Positions 8,490-16,499 of a stretch of 64,000 nucleotides of DNA are shown piece after piece (position 1 is the stretch's first letter; each line of letters begins with the position of its first letter). The notes under the pieces are model-generated. The model was not told where the DNA came from, did no database searches, and saw nothing but the letters and a program-made list of their open reading frames with translations. The position numbers and the translations under genes were made by a program. The DNA is from Phycisphaerae bacterium (GTDB lineage Bacteria; Planctomycetota; Phycisphaerae; Sedimentisphaerales; Anaerobacaceae). The stretch is taken from positions 16,058 through 80,057 of the forward strand of contig JAQTLP010000004.1 in NCBI GenBank assembly GCA_028714855.1, written 5' to 3'.

Positions 8490-10274
8490 ATGGCTGAAGA
8501 AAAAACCGGCAGAATAGTCAAAGTTGCAGGGCCTGTCGTTGTCGCCGAAGGTATGAACGGCGCGCGGATGTATGATGTCGTTCGCGTGGGACAGCTTGCC
8601 CTTATAGGTGAAATCGTGGAGTTGGACGGAGATTCAGCTTCAATCCAGGTCTATGAGGAAACCACGGGTGTAGGTCCCGGCGAACCCGTCGTCAATACGG
8701 TAGCGCCGTTGTCGGTCGAATTAGGCCCAGGCCTGATTGAGAGCATTTACGATGGTATCCAAAGACCGCTGGACTTGCTCCTAAAGGCCGAAGGCGAATT
8801 CATGAGCCGAGGTGTTATCCTGCCGGCTTTGAACAGAGAAAAAAAATGGCACTTCAAACCAACCGTAAAAAATGGCGAAGTCGTCGGCCCCGGTGACATC
8901 ATAGGCGAGGTTCAGGAAACCTCGCAATTCGTGCATAAGATTATGGCCCCTTCCGCAGTAACCGGGACTATCCAAAAAATAACTGAAGGTGATTACACAG
9001 TCGAGCAGACAATCGCTGTCTGTGTCGCCGAAGGCGGCGCCGAAACCGAGCTGAAGCTGATGCAGAAATGCCCCGTCAGAAGCGCCAGAGATGTAGTAAA
9101 ACGTCTTGCTCCGAACCAAATCCTTGTTACCGGCCAAAGGGTTATCGATACCTTCTTTCCCGTTGCCAAGGGCGGGACCGCTTGTGTGCCGGGACCTTTC
9201 GGCTCAGGCAAAACGGTCGTCCAGCACCAGTTGGCGAAATGGGTCGATGCGGATATTGTTGTTTATGTCGGCTGCGGAGAACGCGGCAACGAAATGACCG
9301 ATGTTCTGATGGAATTCCCTGAATTGAAAGACCCGCGAAGCGGAGAACCATTGATGAAACGCTCCGTCCTTATTGCTAACACGTCGAATATGCCCGTGGC
9401 CGCAAGAGAAGCGTCGGTTTATACCGGCATTACCATAGCTGAGTATTTCCGCGATATGGGTTATACCGTGGCCCTGATGGCCGACAGCACCAGCAGATGG
9501 GCCGAGGCGATGCGCGAAATATCGACGCGTCTCGAAGAGATGCCAGCCGAAGAAGGTTATCCTGCTTATCTGTCCGCCCGGATTGCTGCGTTCTATGAAA
9601 GGGCCGGCAGAGTTCAATGCCAGGGCCGTCCTCAGCGCGAGGGAGCTTTATCGGTAATTGGTGCAGTAAGCCCGCCGGGCGGTGACCTCTCTGATTCGGT
9701 CGTCCGGGCGACGCTTCACGTCGTCAAGGTCTTCTGGTCGCTCGTCGGAGAGCTTGCCTACCAGAGACACTTCCCCGCCATTGATTGGCTGACAAGCTAT
9801 TCGTTTTACAAACAATACTTGAAAGAGTGTTTCGAGGATAAGGACCAGGGCCTCGAAATGGAACAAATGACGGTCGAGGCGATGGGTTTGCTGGAGCAGG
9901 AGTCCGAGCTGCTTGAGATAGTTCGTCTCGTCGGTGCAGAGTCCCTGTCGCCGGCCGACAGACTGGCGATTGAAACAGCACGCTCAATTCGTGAAGATTT
10001 CCTGCATCAAAACGCATTCCACGATGTTGATACCTACTCATCTGTGGTCAAACAATACGAGATGTTAAAAACTATTATGCATTTCCACAAGCAGGCGCTT
10101 GCATCCATTGAAGCCGGAGTTGAAACCGCTCCGATTTTCAAATTGGCCGTCCGGGAACAAATCGCAAGAGCGAAGTATGTCCCCCAAAGCCAGATATCCA
10201 AAATCGCTGAAATTCGCGACACGATTGACGAACAGCTCAAACAATTAGCGGTCAAAAACGAAACAGGAGTTTGA
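8490..10274 (+). CDS. ntpA: V-type ATPase catalytic subunit A
   Basis: Catalytic nucleotide-binding subunit, 594 residues. The P-loop GPFGSGKT is at 235-242, with the subunit-A-specific bulge domain between the N-terminal barrel and the nucleotide domain (about residues 110-190). Further blocks include [15 protein letters not shown], the Walker-B region [19 protein letters not shown] with the catalytic-site residues, and [14 protein letters not shown]. It is uninterrupted, with no intein, which some A subunits carry. It hydrolyses or makes ATP at the A-B interface. The gene for subunit B starts one base after the stop, indicating translational coupling. Confidence 0.97.
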   Translation: MAEEKTGRIVKVAGPVVVAEGMNGARMYDVVRVGQLALIGEIVELDGDSASIQVYEETTGVGPGEPVVNTVAPLSVELGPGLIESIYDGIQRPLDLLLKAEGEFMSRGVILPALNREKKWHFKPTVKNGEVVGPGDIIGEVQETSQFVHKIMAPSAVTGTIQKITEGDYTVEQTIAVCVAEGGAETELKLMQKCPVRSARDVVKRLAPNQILVTGQRVIDTFFPVAKGGTACVPGPFGSGKTVVQHQLAKWVDADIVVYVGCGERGNEMTDVLMEFPELKDPRSGEPLMKRSVLIANTSNMPVAAREASVYTGITIAEYFRDMGYTVALMADSTSRWAEAMREISTRLEEMPAEEGYPAYLSARIAAFYERAGRVQCQGRPQREGALSVIGAVSPPGGDLSDSVVRATLHVVKVFWSLVGELAYQRHFPAIDWLTSYSFYKQYLKECFEDKDQGLEMEQMTVEAMGLLEQESELLEIVRLVGAESLSPADRLAIETARSIREDFLHQNAFHDVDTYSSVVKQYEMLKTIMHFHKQALASIEAGVETAPIFKLAVREQIARAKYVPQSQISKIAEIRDTIDEQLKQLAVKNETGV

Positions 10275-10275
10275 A

Positions 10276-11673
10276 ATGTTGTCCATAAAAGAATATCAAA
10301 CGGTTGCCAGTATTGCCGGCCCATTGATGATAGTCGAGATGGTTGACCAGGCCAAATACGGCCACATCGTCGATATCGAGCTCGCGGATGGTTCGATTCG
10401 TCACGGCCAGATTCTGCAGGTCGAAAGAGACAAAGTCCTCATCCAGGTTTTCGAGGGGACACGCGGCATTGACGTAGATAAAAGCACAATTCGTTTTTTG
10501 GCAAGGCCCCTCGAATTGGCCGTCTCCCCCGACATGCTCGGCAGGGTCTTCACCGGCCTCGGAGAGCCGAAAGACGGCGGCCCTGCAATCATCCCGGTAA
10601 AACGCCTCGATATTAACGGCCGGCCGATTAATCCAGATGCGCGTGATTACCCCAACGAATTCATCCAGACCGGCATATCGGCAATCGATGGCCTCAATCC
10701 CCTCATCAGGGGCCAGAAGCTCCCCGTTTTTTCAGGCGCGGGACTGCCGCACGACCAGATAACCGCCCAGTTGGCACGTCAGGCGACCGTTCTCGGCAAA
10801 GGTGAAGCATTCGCTGTTGTCTTCGCCGCTATGGGAATCACCTTTGAAGCCGCACAGTTCTTCATCGACGACCTGCAGGAAACAGGCGCCATCGAGCGTG
10901 CTGTTATGTTTATCAATCTCGCGAACGACCCTGCAATCGAAAGGATTGCTACCCCTCGCTTTGCGCTCACCGCCGCCGAGTATCTCGCCTTCGAGCTGGA
11001 TATGCACGTCCTCGTAATCTTAAACGATATGACCAATTATTGCGAGGCCCTGCGGGAAATCAGCGCTGCCCGAAAGGAGGTCCCCGGCCGAAGAGGTTAC
11101 CCCGGATACCTCTACACCGACCTCGCGACCGTTTATGAAAGGGCAGGCAGAATCAAAGGCAAAAAAGGCTCCATCACTATGGTGCCAGTCCTGACTATGC
11201 CCGACGACGACAAAACCCATCCGGTCCCCGACCTGACAGGCTATATTACCGAAGGCCAGATTATTCTCTCGCGCTCCCTGCACAGAAAGGCCGTCTCACC
11301 GCCTATTGATGTTCTGCCGAGCCTGTCTCGCTTGAAAGATAAAGGCATCGGCGAAGGAAAAACACGCGAAGACCACGCCGACCTTTACAACCAGCTTTAC
11401 GCCGCTTATGCCCGCGGCAAAGAGGTCCAGGAACTGGCCACCATTATGGGTAAAGACGCCCTGTCCGAAGAGGACAAAAAATATATGGACTTCGCGAACA
11501 AATTCGAGGCCCGCTATGTCTCTCAGGGCTATTATGAAAACCGTCCCATCGAAACCACCCTTGACCTCGGCTGGGAGCTGCTGAGTATGTTCGAGAACGC
11601 TGAGCTGAAACGAATGGATACCAAACTCATCGAAAAGTATATGCCGCGATTTAGAAAGATTAAAAGTGGATGA
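10276..11673 (+). CDS. ntpB: V-type ATPase regulatory subunit B
   Basis: Non-catalytic nucleotide-fold subunit, 465 residues, alternating with A in the head. It lacks a functional P-loop; the equivalent site reads [10 protein letters not shown], the normal subunit-B form. Other conserved blocks: [46 protein letters not shown] in part, and YERAGR. Codons here are notably richer in C than in the surrounding genes. The TGA stop overlaps the first unit of an 8-bp repeat array (11666-11697) that precedes an inserted gene, so the array begins exactly at the end of the coding sequence. Confidence 0.97.
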   Translation: MLSIKEYQTVASIAGPLMIVEMVDQAKYGHIVDIELADGSIRHGQILQVERDKVLIQVFEGTRGIDVDKSTIRFLARPLELAVSPDMLGRVFTGLGEPKDGGPAIIPVKRLDINGRPINPDARDYPNEFIQTGISAIDGLNPLIRGQKLPVFSGAGLPHDQITAQLARQATVLGKGEAFAVVFAAMGITFEAAQFFIDDLQETGAIERAVMFINLANDPAIERIATPRFALTAAEYLAFELDMHVLVILNDMTNYCEALREISAARKEVPGRRGYPGYLYTDLATVYERAGRIKGKKGSITMVPVLTMPDDDKTHPVPDLTGYITEGQIILSRSLHRKAVSPPIDVLPSLSRLKDKGIGEGKTREDHADLYNQLYAAYARGKEVQELATIMGKDALSEEDKKYMDFANKFEARYVSQGYYENRPIETTLDLGWELLSMFENAELKRMDTKLIEKYMPRFRKIKSG

Positions 11674-11697
11674 GTAGATGAGTAGATGAGTGGATGA
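11666..11697. repeat. Four 8-bp tandem repeats GTRGATGA
   Basis: Four exact-length octamers (GTGGATGA, GTAGATGA, GTAGATGA, GTGGATGA) run from the last codons of subunit B to just before the four-helix-bundle gene. An array of the same octamer family in opposite orientation stands on the other side of that gene (12101-12130), and a third array is at 37160-37206. Confidence 0.85.
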
Positions 11698-11710
11698 GAG
11701 GAATAGTTTT

Positions 11711-12073
11711 GTGAAGACACATAAAGATTTAGATATTTGGAAGCGTGGTATCAGGTTTGTTGAGCAAATTTACAAAGGCACCAGTAAATTTCCAAAAGAG
11801 GAGATTTATGGTTTAATGTCGCAAATAAGAAGGGCATCGGTATCCTACCCGAGCAATATTGCTGAAGGAGCTGCCAGATTTTCCAAAAAAGAGTTTATTC
11901 ACTTTATGTATATTTCGTTAGGTTCGCTGTCTGAGGTAGAAACACAATTGATAATCGCTGAAAAGCTAAAATTTCTAAACGCGGGTGATCTTCTTGAGGA
12001 AGTCGAGGCCTTAAGAAGGATGACTCTAAACTTTATTAAATATTTGAAATCCAAGGAGCGGATAGGTGAGTAA
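11711..12073 (+). CDS. Four-helix bundle protein (23S rRNA intervening-sequence protein family)
   Basis: About 120 residues of the S23/IVP family: KTHKDLDIWKRG at the start, FPKEEIYGLMSQIRRASVSYPSNIAEG, KKEFIHFMYISLGSLSEVETQL and a C-terminal helix. These blocks are strongly conserved. Members were first seen as open frames inside 23S rRNA spacers, and relatives (Avd) serve diversity-generating retroelements, but most are free-standing with unknown function. The GTG at 11711 is preferred because AGAGGA lies eight bases upstream; a GTG at 11690 inside the repeat array would add seven residues. The gene interrupts the V-ATPase operon between B and D, which are normally adjacent, and is flanked by opposed octamer arrays. 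No rRNA or reverse transcriptase is nearby. Confidence 0.88.
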   Translation: MKTHKDLDIWKRGIRFVEQIYKGTSKFPKEEIYGLMSQIRRASVSYPSNIAEGAARFSKKEFIHFMYISLGSLSEVETQLIIAEKLKFLNAGDLLEEVEALRRMTLNFIKYLKSKERIGE

Positions 12074-12100
12074 GTTACGTATAAACGCATATATTTATAA

Positions 12101-12130
12101 CTCATTTACTCATCTGCGCATATACGCATT
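12101..12130. repeat. Four 8-bp repeats CKCATNNN, inverted relative to 11666-11697
   Basis: CTCAT, CTCAT, CGCAT, CGCAT start at 12101, 12109, 12117 and 12125, an exact period of eight. The complement is ATGAGNNN or ATGCGNNN, the same family as the array on the left of the four-helix-bundle gene. The array ends directly at the ATG of subunit D. Confidence 0.75.
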
Positions 12131-12748
12131 ATGTTAGCAAACATCAACGCAACACGGATGGAACTGCTGCATCTGCGAAAGCGGGTGGCCTTGGCTGCCC
12201 GCGGTCATCGCCTGCTCAGCGAAAAACGCGATGAGATTTCCCGCCAACTGATTCAAATCGCTAAGCAAATTAAACCCTTGCGGGAAAAAGTCGAAAAGGA
12301 ACTGTTGGAAACCTGCCGGCGTTTTATGCTGGCACGGGCATCGATGGAGCCGGAAGATGTAAAAGCTGCCCTCGCAGTCCCCGCGAAAAAGTTCACGCTT
12401 GCTCTCGAATTCGCTCACATTATGAATGTCAAAGTCCCGCATTTAATTAAAGAAATGACAGGCGAAATCATCTGTTATGGCTTTGCAACCACCTCAGGCG
12501 AGATGGACGTCGCATTGCTGGCTTTGGAGCGCGCCTTCGACGGCTTGATTGAGCTTGCTGAAAAAGAAAAGCAGGCGCACCTGCTTGCCGTTGAGCTGCG
12601 AAAGACCCGCCGAAGGGTCAATGTCCTCGAGCACGTTGTTATCCCCGAGCTGCACGAAACCATCAGGTTTATTTGTGACAAGCTCGCCGAAGCTGAACGT
12701 GACAACACCTCGCGCCTTATGAAAATCACCGACATCATCCGCGCTTAA
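12131..12748 (+). CDS. ntpD: V-type ATPase subunit D (central shaft)
   Basis: 205-residue central rotor shaft. N- and C-terminal helices form the long coiled coil: INATRMELLHLRKRVALAARGHRLLSEKRDE at the start is the family hallmark (the NPTRxxLxxLKxRLxxAxxGxxLLKxKRD pattern), and the C-terminus has RRVNVLEHVVIPEL followed by an amphipathic helix. It engages subunit F and transmits torque from A3B3. It is separated from subunit B by 457 bases holding the four-helix-bundle gene. No ribosome site is evident directly upstream because the octamer array abuts the ATG, so translation efficiency may be altered by that insertion. Confidence 0.94.
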   Translation: MLANINATRMELLHLRKRVALAARGHRLLSEKRDEISRQLIQIAKQIKPLREKVEKELLETCRRFMLARASMEPEDVKAALAVPAKKFTLALEFAHIMNVKVPHLIKEMTGEIICYGFATTSGEMDVALLALERAFDGLIELAEKEKQAHLLAVELRKTRRRVNVLEHVVIPELHETIRFICDKLAEAERDNTSRLMKITDIIRA

Positions 12749-12816
12749 TCGTCCCCCTCGCGGATTTGCCGTTCCTGCTTGTTGGCCGTAGCTTGAGGTA
12801 TGGATAGACGATGGAC

Positions 12817-13065
12817 CTACTTGCCTTTAGCTTCGCTGACCTTGACCGTGAAACCGCCGCAGTCTTTTCCATTCAGGGCTTTTATCGCCGCCTGGGCATC
12901 GTCGTCGCTGCTCATCACGACAAAACCGAAACCCTTGCTTTTGCCTGTCTCGCGGTCAGGAATTATATAAGCTTTTTCAACCGTTCCGAACATTGAAAAC
13001 AATGCTTTTAAGCTTGCTTCATCTGCGTCAGGACTTATATTTCCGACATATAACTTTTTACCCAT
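12817..13065 (-). CDS. RRM-type RNA-binding protein
   Basis: 82-residue single RNA recognition motif protein. RNP2 is LYVGNI near the N-terminus and RNP1 is KGFGFVVM; the DRETGKSKGFGFV and AIKALNG segments are typical of bacterial and chloroplast glycine-rich-type RRM proteins that bind single-stranded RNA. The glycine-rich tail of many homologues is absent. The start at 13065 is supported by GGAGA six bases upstream; an in-frame ATG further upstream would add a non-homologous extension. It is convergent with the V-ATPase operon. A role in RNA chaperoning or stress adaptation is plausible from the family but not shown here. Confidence 0.92.
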   Translation of the reverse strand: MGKKLYVGNISPDADEASLKALFSMFGTVEKAYIIPDRETGKSKGFGFVVMSSDDDAQAAIKALNGKDCGGFTVKVSEAKGK

Positions 13066-13150
13066 TACTGTTCTCCATTTGGGCTTCTCTATACTAAAGG
13101 CGGCATTATACACTAAATCTCTGAAAACCAAAGAAGATATTTAGGACAGG

Positions 13151-13498
13151 TTGGCTTTGCTCGCCATAAATTGGGTTCGTTTGGGTTCGTTTTGAGTAGT
13201 TCATAGTTCGTGGTTCGTAGTTGTTAGTTATTGTTACCACTAAAGTTATATTCATTTTGGGGGTTTTGGAAATTGGGTTCGTTTTGCATAATTTATTCAT
13301 TTTGATTGATTTTTTCCTTCAGCGCAGACAATCATCGTTTCCGCCATCGCTGGAACTAAGGCGGACAAGACACACCGCCCTCCGTAATTGAATGAACCTG
13401 CGCGATTGATGCGAAAATTGTAATCGTCGCTTGTCGCTCGGCCCTCGTAACTCGATGCGGGAAAAGGAGTAAAAAAATTATGAAAAAATGGATTTTTG
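13151..13498. repeat. Dispersed intergenic repeat, copy 1
   Basis: About 345 bases align in direct orientation with 62590-62914. Shared landmarks in order: TTGGCTTTG, GGGTTCGTTT, CATAGTTCGT, TTTTGGAAATTGGGTTCGTT, GCATAATTTA, AGCGCAGACA, TGTAATCGTCGCTTGTCGCT and CTCGATG. By eye the right half is roughly 85% identical and the left half lower. Read on the minus strand both copies keep the same open frame over about 55 codons, and the left part gives a 'KTNPI'-rich peptide. No terminal inverted repeats or transposase were seen. The rest of the 13066-13632 gap holds the promoter of the restriction-modification operon. Confidence 0.85.
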
Positions 13499-13598
13499 CT
13501 TTTAACCTGCTGCGGTTTTGATTGATTTTTCCAACACCCTCCGGAAGTACAACGCAAGTCGCTATTTATGGCTGTTTCCAGCTGTTCTTGCAAAAACA

Positions 13599-13626
13599 TT
13601 GACCTATTTTCTGTTTTCTTTATAAT
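13599..13626 (+). promoter_or_regulatory. Promoter of the DpnII-type operon, predicting leaderless mRNA
   Basis: TTGACC at 13599-13604 and a perfect TATAAT at 13621-13626 are 16 bases apart. The ATG of the methylase is at 13633, only six bases past the -10 box, so transcription should begin at or within a base of the start codon. No Shine-Dalgarno sequence is present. Confidence 0.65.
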
Positions 13627-13632
13627 GTTCTT

Positions 13633-14544
13633 ATGTCTGTTACTGCAGAAAAATCAACTTTGGCAAAGCCCTTCTTAAAGTGGGCGGGGGGGAAATCCCA
13701 GCTTCTTGATGAAATAGAGCAACGATTACCACATGGCTTGAACTCTGGGAAAATTAACACTTATGTCGAGCCTTTTGTCGGCGGCGGAGCTGTCTTCTTT
13801 TACATATCGCAAAACTATCCTTCTATAAAGCACTTTTACCTCTTTGATATAAATCAGGATTTAGTCAACTGCTACAATGCTATCAAGACCGATGTCGAAT
13901 CGACAATCGACGATCTAAAAGCTCTGGAAAGTGAGTTTCTTGCGAAGAGGAACTCATCACGCAAAGACTTCTATTATCATATCCGTGCGGAATTCAATGC
14001 CGACCGTTCCCCTGCGAAACTTATTTTCCTTAATAAGACCTGTTACAACGGTCTCTATCGCGTGAACGGAAAAGACGGATTTAATGTCCCCTTCGGAGAT
14101 TACAAAAACCCAACAATATGCGATGAGGACAATCTGCGAAATGTGTCAGGCCTTCTGCAAAATTCGGAAATAATTTGTGGTGACTTTACGGATAGTGAAA
14201 AGTACATAGACAACCGCACCTTCGTATATTTTGACCCTCCATATCGTCCTTTGAACGCTACCGCCGGTTTTACCTCCTATTCAAAGGATGGCTTCTTGGA
14301 ACAGGACCAAATTAAACTTGCGGAATTCTGTAGTCAAATACACAGCAGAGGAGCAAAATTCCTTTTGAGTAACTCCGACCCGAAAAACGAAGATCCAGCC
14401 GACCGCTTTTTTGAGAAACGCTACAAAGGATTCAACATCGATATAGTTAAAGCAGCCAGAGTTATCAATTGTCAAGCCTCAGGCAGGGGACAAATCAACG
14501 AACTCTTGATAACCAATTATGTTAATAAAACAATCTCTGATTAA
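13633..14544 (+). CDS. DNA adenine methyltransferase, Dam/DpnM type (GATC)
   Basis: 303-residue N6-adenine methyltransferase of the Dam/DpnM/M.MboI group. AdoMet-binding motif KPFLKWAGGKSQLL is at residues 12-25, followed by YVEPFVGGGAVFF, the substrate block NKTCYNGLYRVNGKDGFNVP, and the catalytic FVYFDPPYRPL. It methylates A in GATC and protects host DNA from the adjacent endonuclease. It is first in a three-gene operon and is predicted to be translated from a leaderless transcript, which would favour early methylase synthesis upon entry into a new cell. The region is more AT-rich than flanking housekeeping genes, consistent with horizontal acquisition. Confidence 0.95.
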   Translation: MSVTAEKSTLAKPFLKWAGGKSQLLDEIEQRLPHGLNSGKINTYVEPFVGGGAVFFYISQNYPSIKHFYLFDINQDLVNCYNAIKTDVESTIDDLKALESEFLAKRNSSRKDFYYHIRAEFNADRSPAKLIFLNKTCYNGLYRVNGKDGFNVPFGDYKNPTICDEDNLRNVSGLLQNSEIICGDFTDSEKYIDNRTFVYFDPPYRPLNATAGFTSYSKDGFLEQDQIKLAEFCSQIHSRGAKFLLSNSDPKNEDPADRFFEKRYKGFNIDIVKAARVINCQASGRGQINELLITNYVNKTISD

Positions 14545-14556
14545 TGAGGGAGAGGC

Positions 14557-15477
14557 ATGAAATACAGCGATATATTCAAAGATAAAATCAATTGCACTAA
14601 TTCTGACGAAGTATTTGAATACTTACTAAATACTCTTAAAGACACAGTTACTAGATGGGATTATTTTGTTAATTGGGCAAAGGTGTTTGATAACCTTGTA
14701 GATGTTGAAGTCGATTTAAATATTCTTAACTATTTGATTGGTAAGGATAATATTGAAGAAGAATTTGGTTTATTATTAGATAAACATCCATCTATAAGTC
14801 GTCTTATTCCAATCCTAATTGCCTGTCGAGAGAGCAAATTTAGTATTCTTACCAGTTATGACAAAAATTCATTCAAATATGAAACCTATAATTTCGGAAA
14901 ATTAGGTTCCATAGAAAAATCCAAAATTATTGAATTCGCAAAATGCACTGGCTTCCTCGATTTGCTTGAAACCAAACGGATCAAGAACATAGTTGATTAT
15001 GTTATTGGGGTTGAGGTTGGGTTAGACTCAAATGGAAGGAAAAATCGTGGCGGAACATCAATGGAAACCATTGTTGAATTCTTTGTGAAAGATATTTGCT
15101 ACAGAAAAAACCTTCAATACATAAAAGAAGCAACGTCAAAAAACATCCAAGAGAAATGGGGATTGAAATTGAGGGTGGATAAATCTTCCCGGCGAGTAGA
15201 TTTTGCAATCAACAATAGTAAAAAATTAGTTCTCATAGAAACAAATTTTTATAGTGGGGGCGGTTCTAAGCTTAAATCAACTGCTGGCGAATACAAAAGC
15301 ATTTTCGATTTTTGGAAAAGCGATGGCCATGAGTTTATCTGGATAACAGATGGTTATGGCTGGCGATCAACGCACCTGCCTTTGCGGGAAACCTTTAATC
15401 ATACTGATTATCTATTAAACCTCGATATGGTTGCAAAAGGTTTACTTGAAGACATCGTAACAATGACTCACAAATGA
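14557..15477 (+). CDS. Type II restriction endonuclease, DpnII/MboI family
   Basis: 306-residue endonuclease predicted to cut unmethylated GATC. The N-terminal third is helical (DTVTRWDYFVNWAKVFDN), and the C-terminal part carries the family block NRGGTSMETIVEFF and the PD-(D/E)XK-like core RRVDFAINNSKKLVLIETNF followed by YSGGGSKLKSTAGEY, which is the strongest DpnII/MboI signature; the usual Lys of the core appears as Asn (E-T-N), as in known members. A GAGGGAGAG ribosome site lies just upstream. Twelve bases separate it from the methylase. The gene is the most AT-rich of the window, supporting transfer. Confidence 0.93.
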   Translation: MKYSDIFKDKINCTNSDEVFEYLLNTLKDTVTRWDYFVNWAKVFDNLVDVEVDLNILNYLIGKDNIEEEFGLLLDKHPSISRLIPILIACRESKFSILTSYDKNSFKYETYNFGKLGSIEKSKIIEFAKCTGFLDLLETKRIKNIVDYVIGVEVGLDSNGRKNRGGTSMETIVEFFVKDICYRKNLQYIKEATSKNIQEKWGLKLRVDKSSRRVDFAINNSKKLVLIETNFYSGGGSKLKSTAGEYKSIFDFWKSDGHEFIWITDGYGWRSTHLPLRETFNHTDYLLNLDMVAKGLLEDIVTMTHK

Positions 15478-16271
15478 CAAGAAATCAAGATTTAACATTC
15501 GATTACAACCCAGAATTTACTACTGTTTGGTCATTCCCCAACCGTGGAAGTTGGGCAACACATAATTCACAATATCGTGGCAATTTCGCTCCGCAGGTGC
15601 CAAGAAATCTGATAGAGATGTATTCTGAGGAAGGGGATTCCGTTCTCGATCCGATGGTTGGTGCAGGGACAACACTGGTTGAAGCGAAATTGTTGGCCAG
15701 ACATGCTTTGGGCATTGATATCAATCCCGACGCCGTGAAACTTGCCGAAGAAGCACTGGCATTCAATCATCAGCCGCCGACAAAGCAAAAGGTTATTGTC
15801 GGCGATGCGAGAAACCTATCTCTTCTTAAAGACAATTCGTTTGACCTGATAATCACTCATCCACCTTATATGAACATCATCAAATATTCTGACGGCGAAA
15901 TACCTGCTGACCTCTCTAACATCAGCAGCTTGCCAAAATTCTGTGATGAAATCGAAAAAATTGCCAAAGAGCTACTTCGCGTTCTAAAACCAGACAAGTT
16001 CTGCACAATCCTGATTGGTGACACTCGCAAAGGAAAACATTTCGTTCCACTTGCTTTCAATGTAATGCAGCGGTTCCTAAAAGCTGGTTTCGTGTTAAAG
16101 GAGGATATTATCAAAGTTCAACACAACTGCACTACAACCGAGCGATGGCGAGCCAAAGCCAAGCAAGACAAGTTTTATCTGATAATGCACGAACACTTAT
16201 TTGTCTTTCGAAAACCCAAAAATGCCGAAGACATAACAAAGATTAAATACAGCACTAACTTGTCCACCTAA
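15474..16271 (+). CDS. Second DNA methyltransferase of the DpnII-type operon (N4/N6 class)
   Basis: 265-residue AdoMet-dependent methyltransferase. It has a THNSQYRGNFAPQVPRNLI block, motif I as DPMVGAGTT (about residues 59-67) and the catalytic motif as ITHPPY (about 126-131), with motif I before motif IV only 65 residues later. The ATG overlaps the endonuclease stop (ATGA), so translation is coupled. In classical DpnII systems the third gene is DpnA, which methylates single-stranded GATC, but the present sequence does not show DpnA's start or its DPPY form. It may instead protect another site or strand, or act on cytosine N4. Methyltransferase identity is sure; target unknown. Confidence 0.85.
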   Translation: MTRNQDLTFDYNPEFTTVWSFPNRGSWATHNSQYRGNFAPQVPRNLIEMYSEEGDSVLDPMVGAGTTLVEAKLLARHALGIDINPDAVKLAEEALAFNHQPPTKQKVIVGDARNLSLLKDNSFDLIITHPPYMNIIKYSDGEIPADLSNISSLPKFCDEIEKIAKELLRVLKPDKFCTILIGDTRKGKHFVPLAFNVMQRFLKAGFVLKEDIIKVQHNCTTTERWRAKAKQDKFYLIMHEHLFVFRKPKNAEDITKIKYSTNLST

Positions 16272-16499
16272 AGCCACCGTAGCGAAAAAAACCTCCGTTA
16301 ACTTAGGCAACTTTTATTTTTTATTCTGTCTTCTGCGCTCCGCGCGATCATTCGCGCAGGGGGGTAAAAAATTCACCAACATTTTCAACCATTTTCAGCG
16401 CATTTTGTCTCACTTTTGCGCGCGTTTTTAGCAGCTTTTAGCAATTTCTACCACTTTTTAACACGGTTTTTCTTGCCCAGATTACGCAAACTCCCCATT
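16272..16499. other. Convergent intergenic region with phased T-tracts
   Basis: No gene. Between 16382 and 16471 nine runs of three to five T occur with centres about 10 to 11 bases apart, close to one helical turn, which predicts a strongly bent DNA segment. The region lies between the 3' ends of the restriction operon and tsaB. Confidence 0.6.

Noticed and set aside
8781..9617. Long minus-strand frames opposite V-ATPase subunit A
   Set aside because: They are shadows of a highly conserved gene, with no homology or start context of their own.
11711..12073. 23S rRNA intervening sequence
   Set aside because: The encoded protein is of the S23 family, but flanking DNA is V-ATPase genes, with no rRNA sequence.
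13297..13599. Minus-strand 100-codon frame as an ordinary protein-coding gene
   Set aside because: It lies in the dispersed repeat; only the central 55 codons are shared with the second copy and there is no ribosome site. Kept as a finding, not as a gene.
15474..16271. Calling the third restriction-operon gene dpnA
   Set aside because: Motif IV is THPPY and the N-terminal block differs from DpnA; only the general methyltransferase class is supported.
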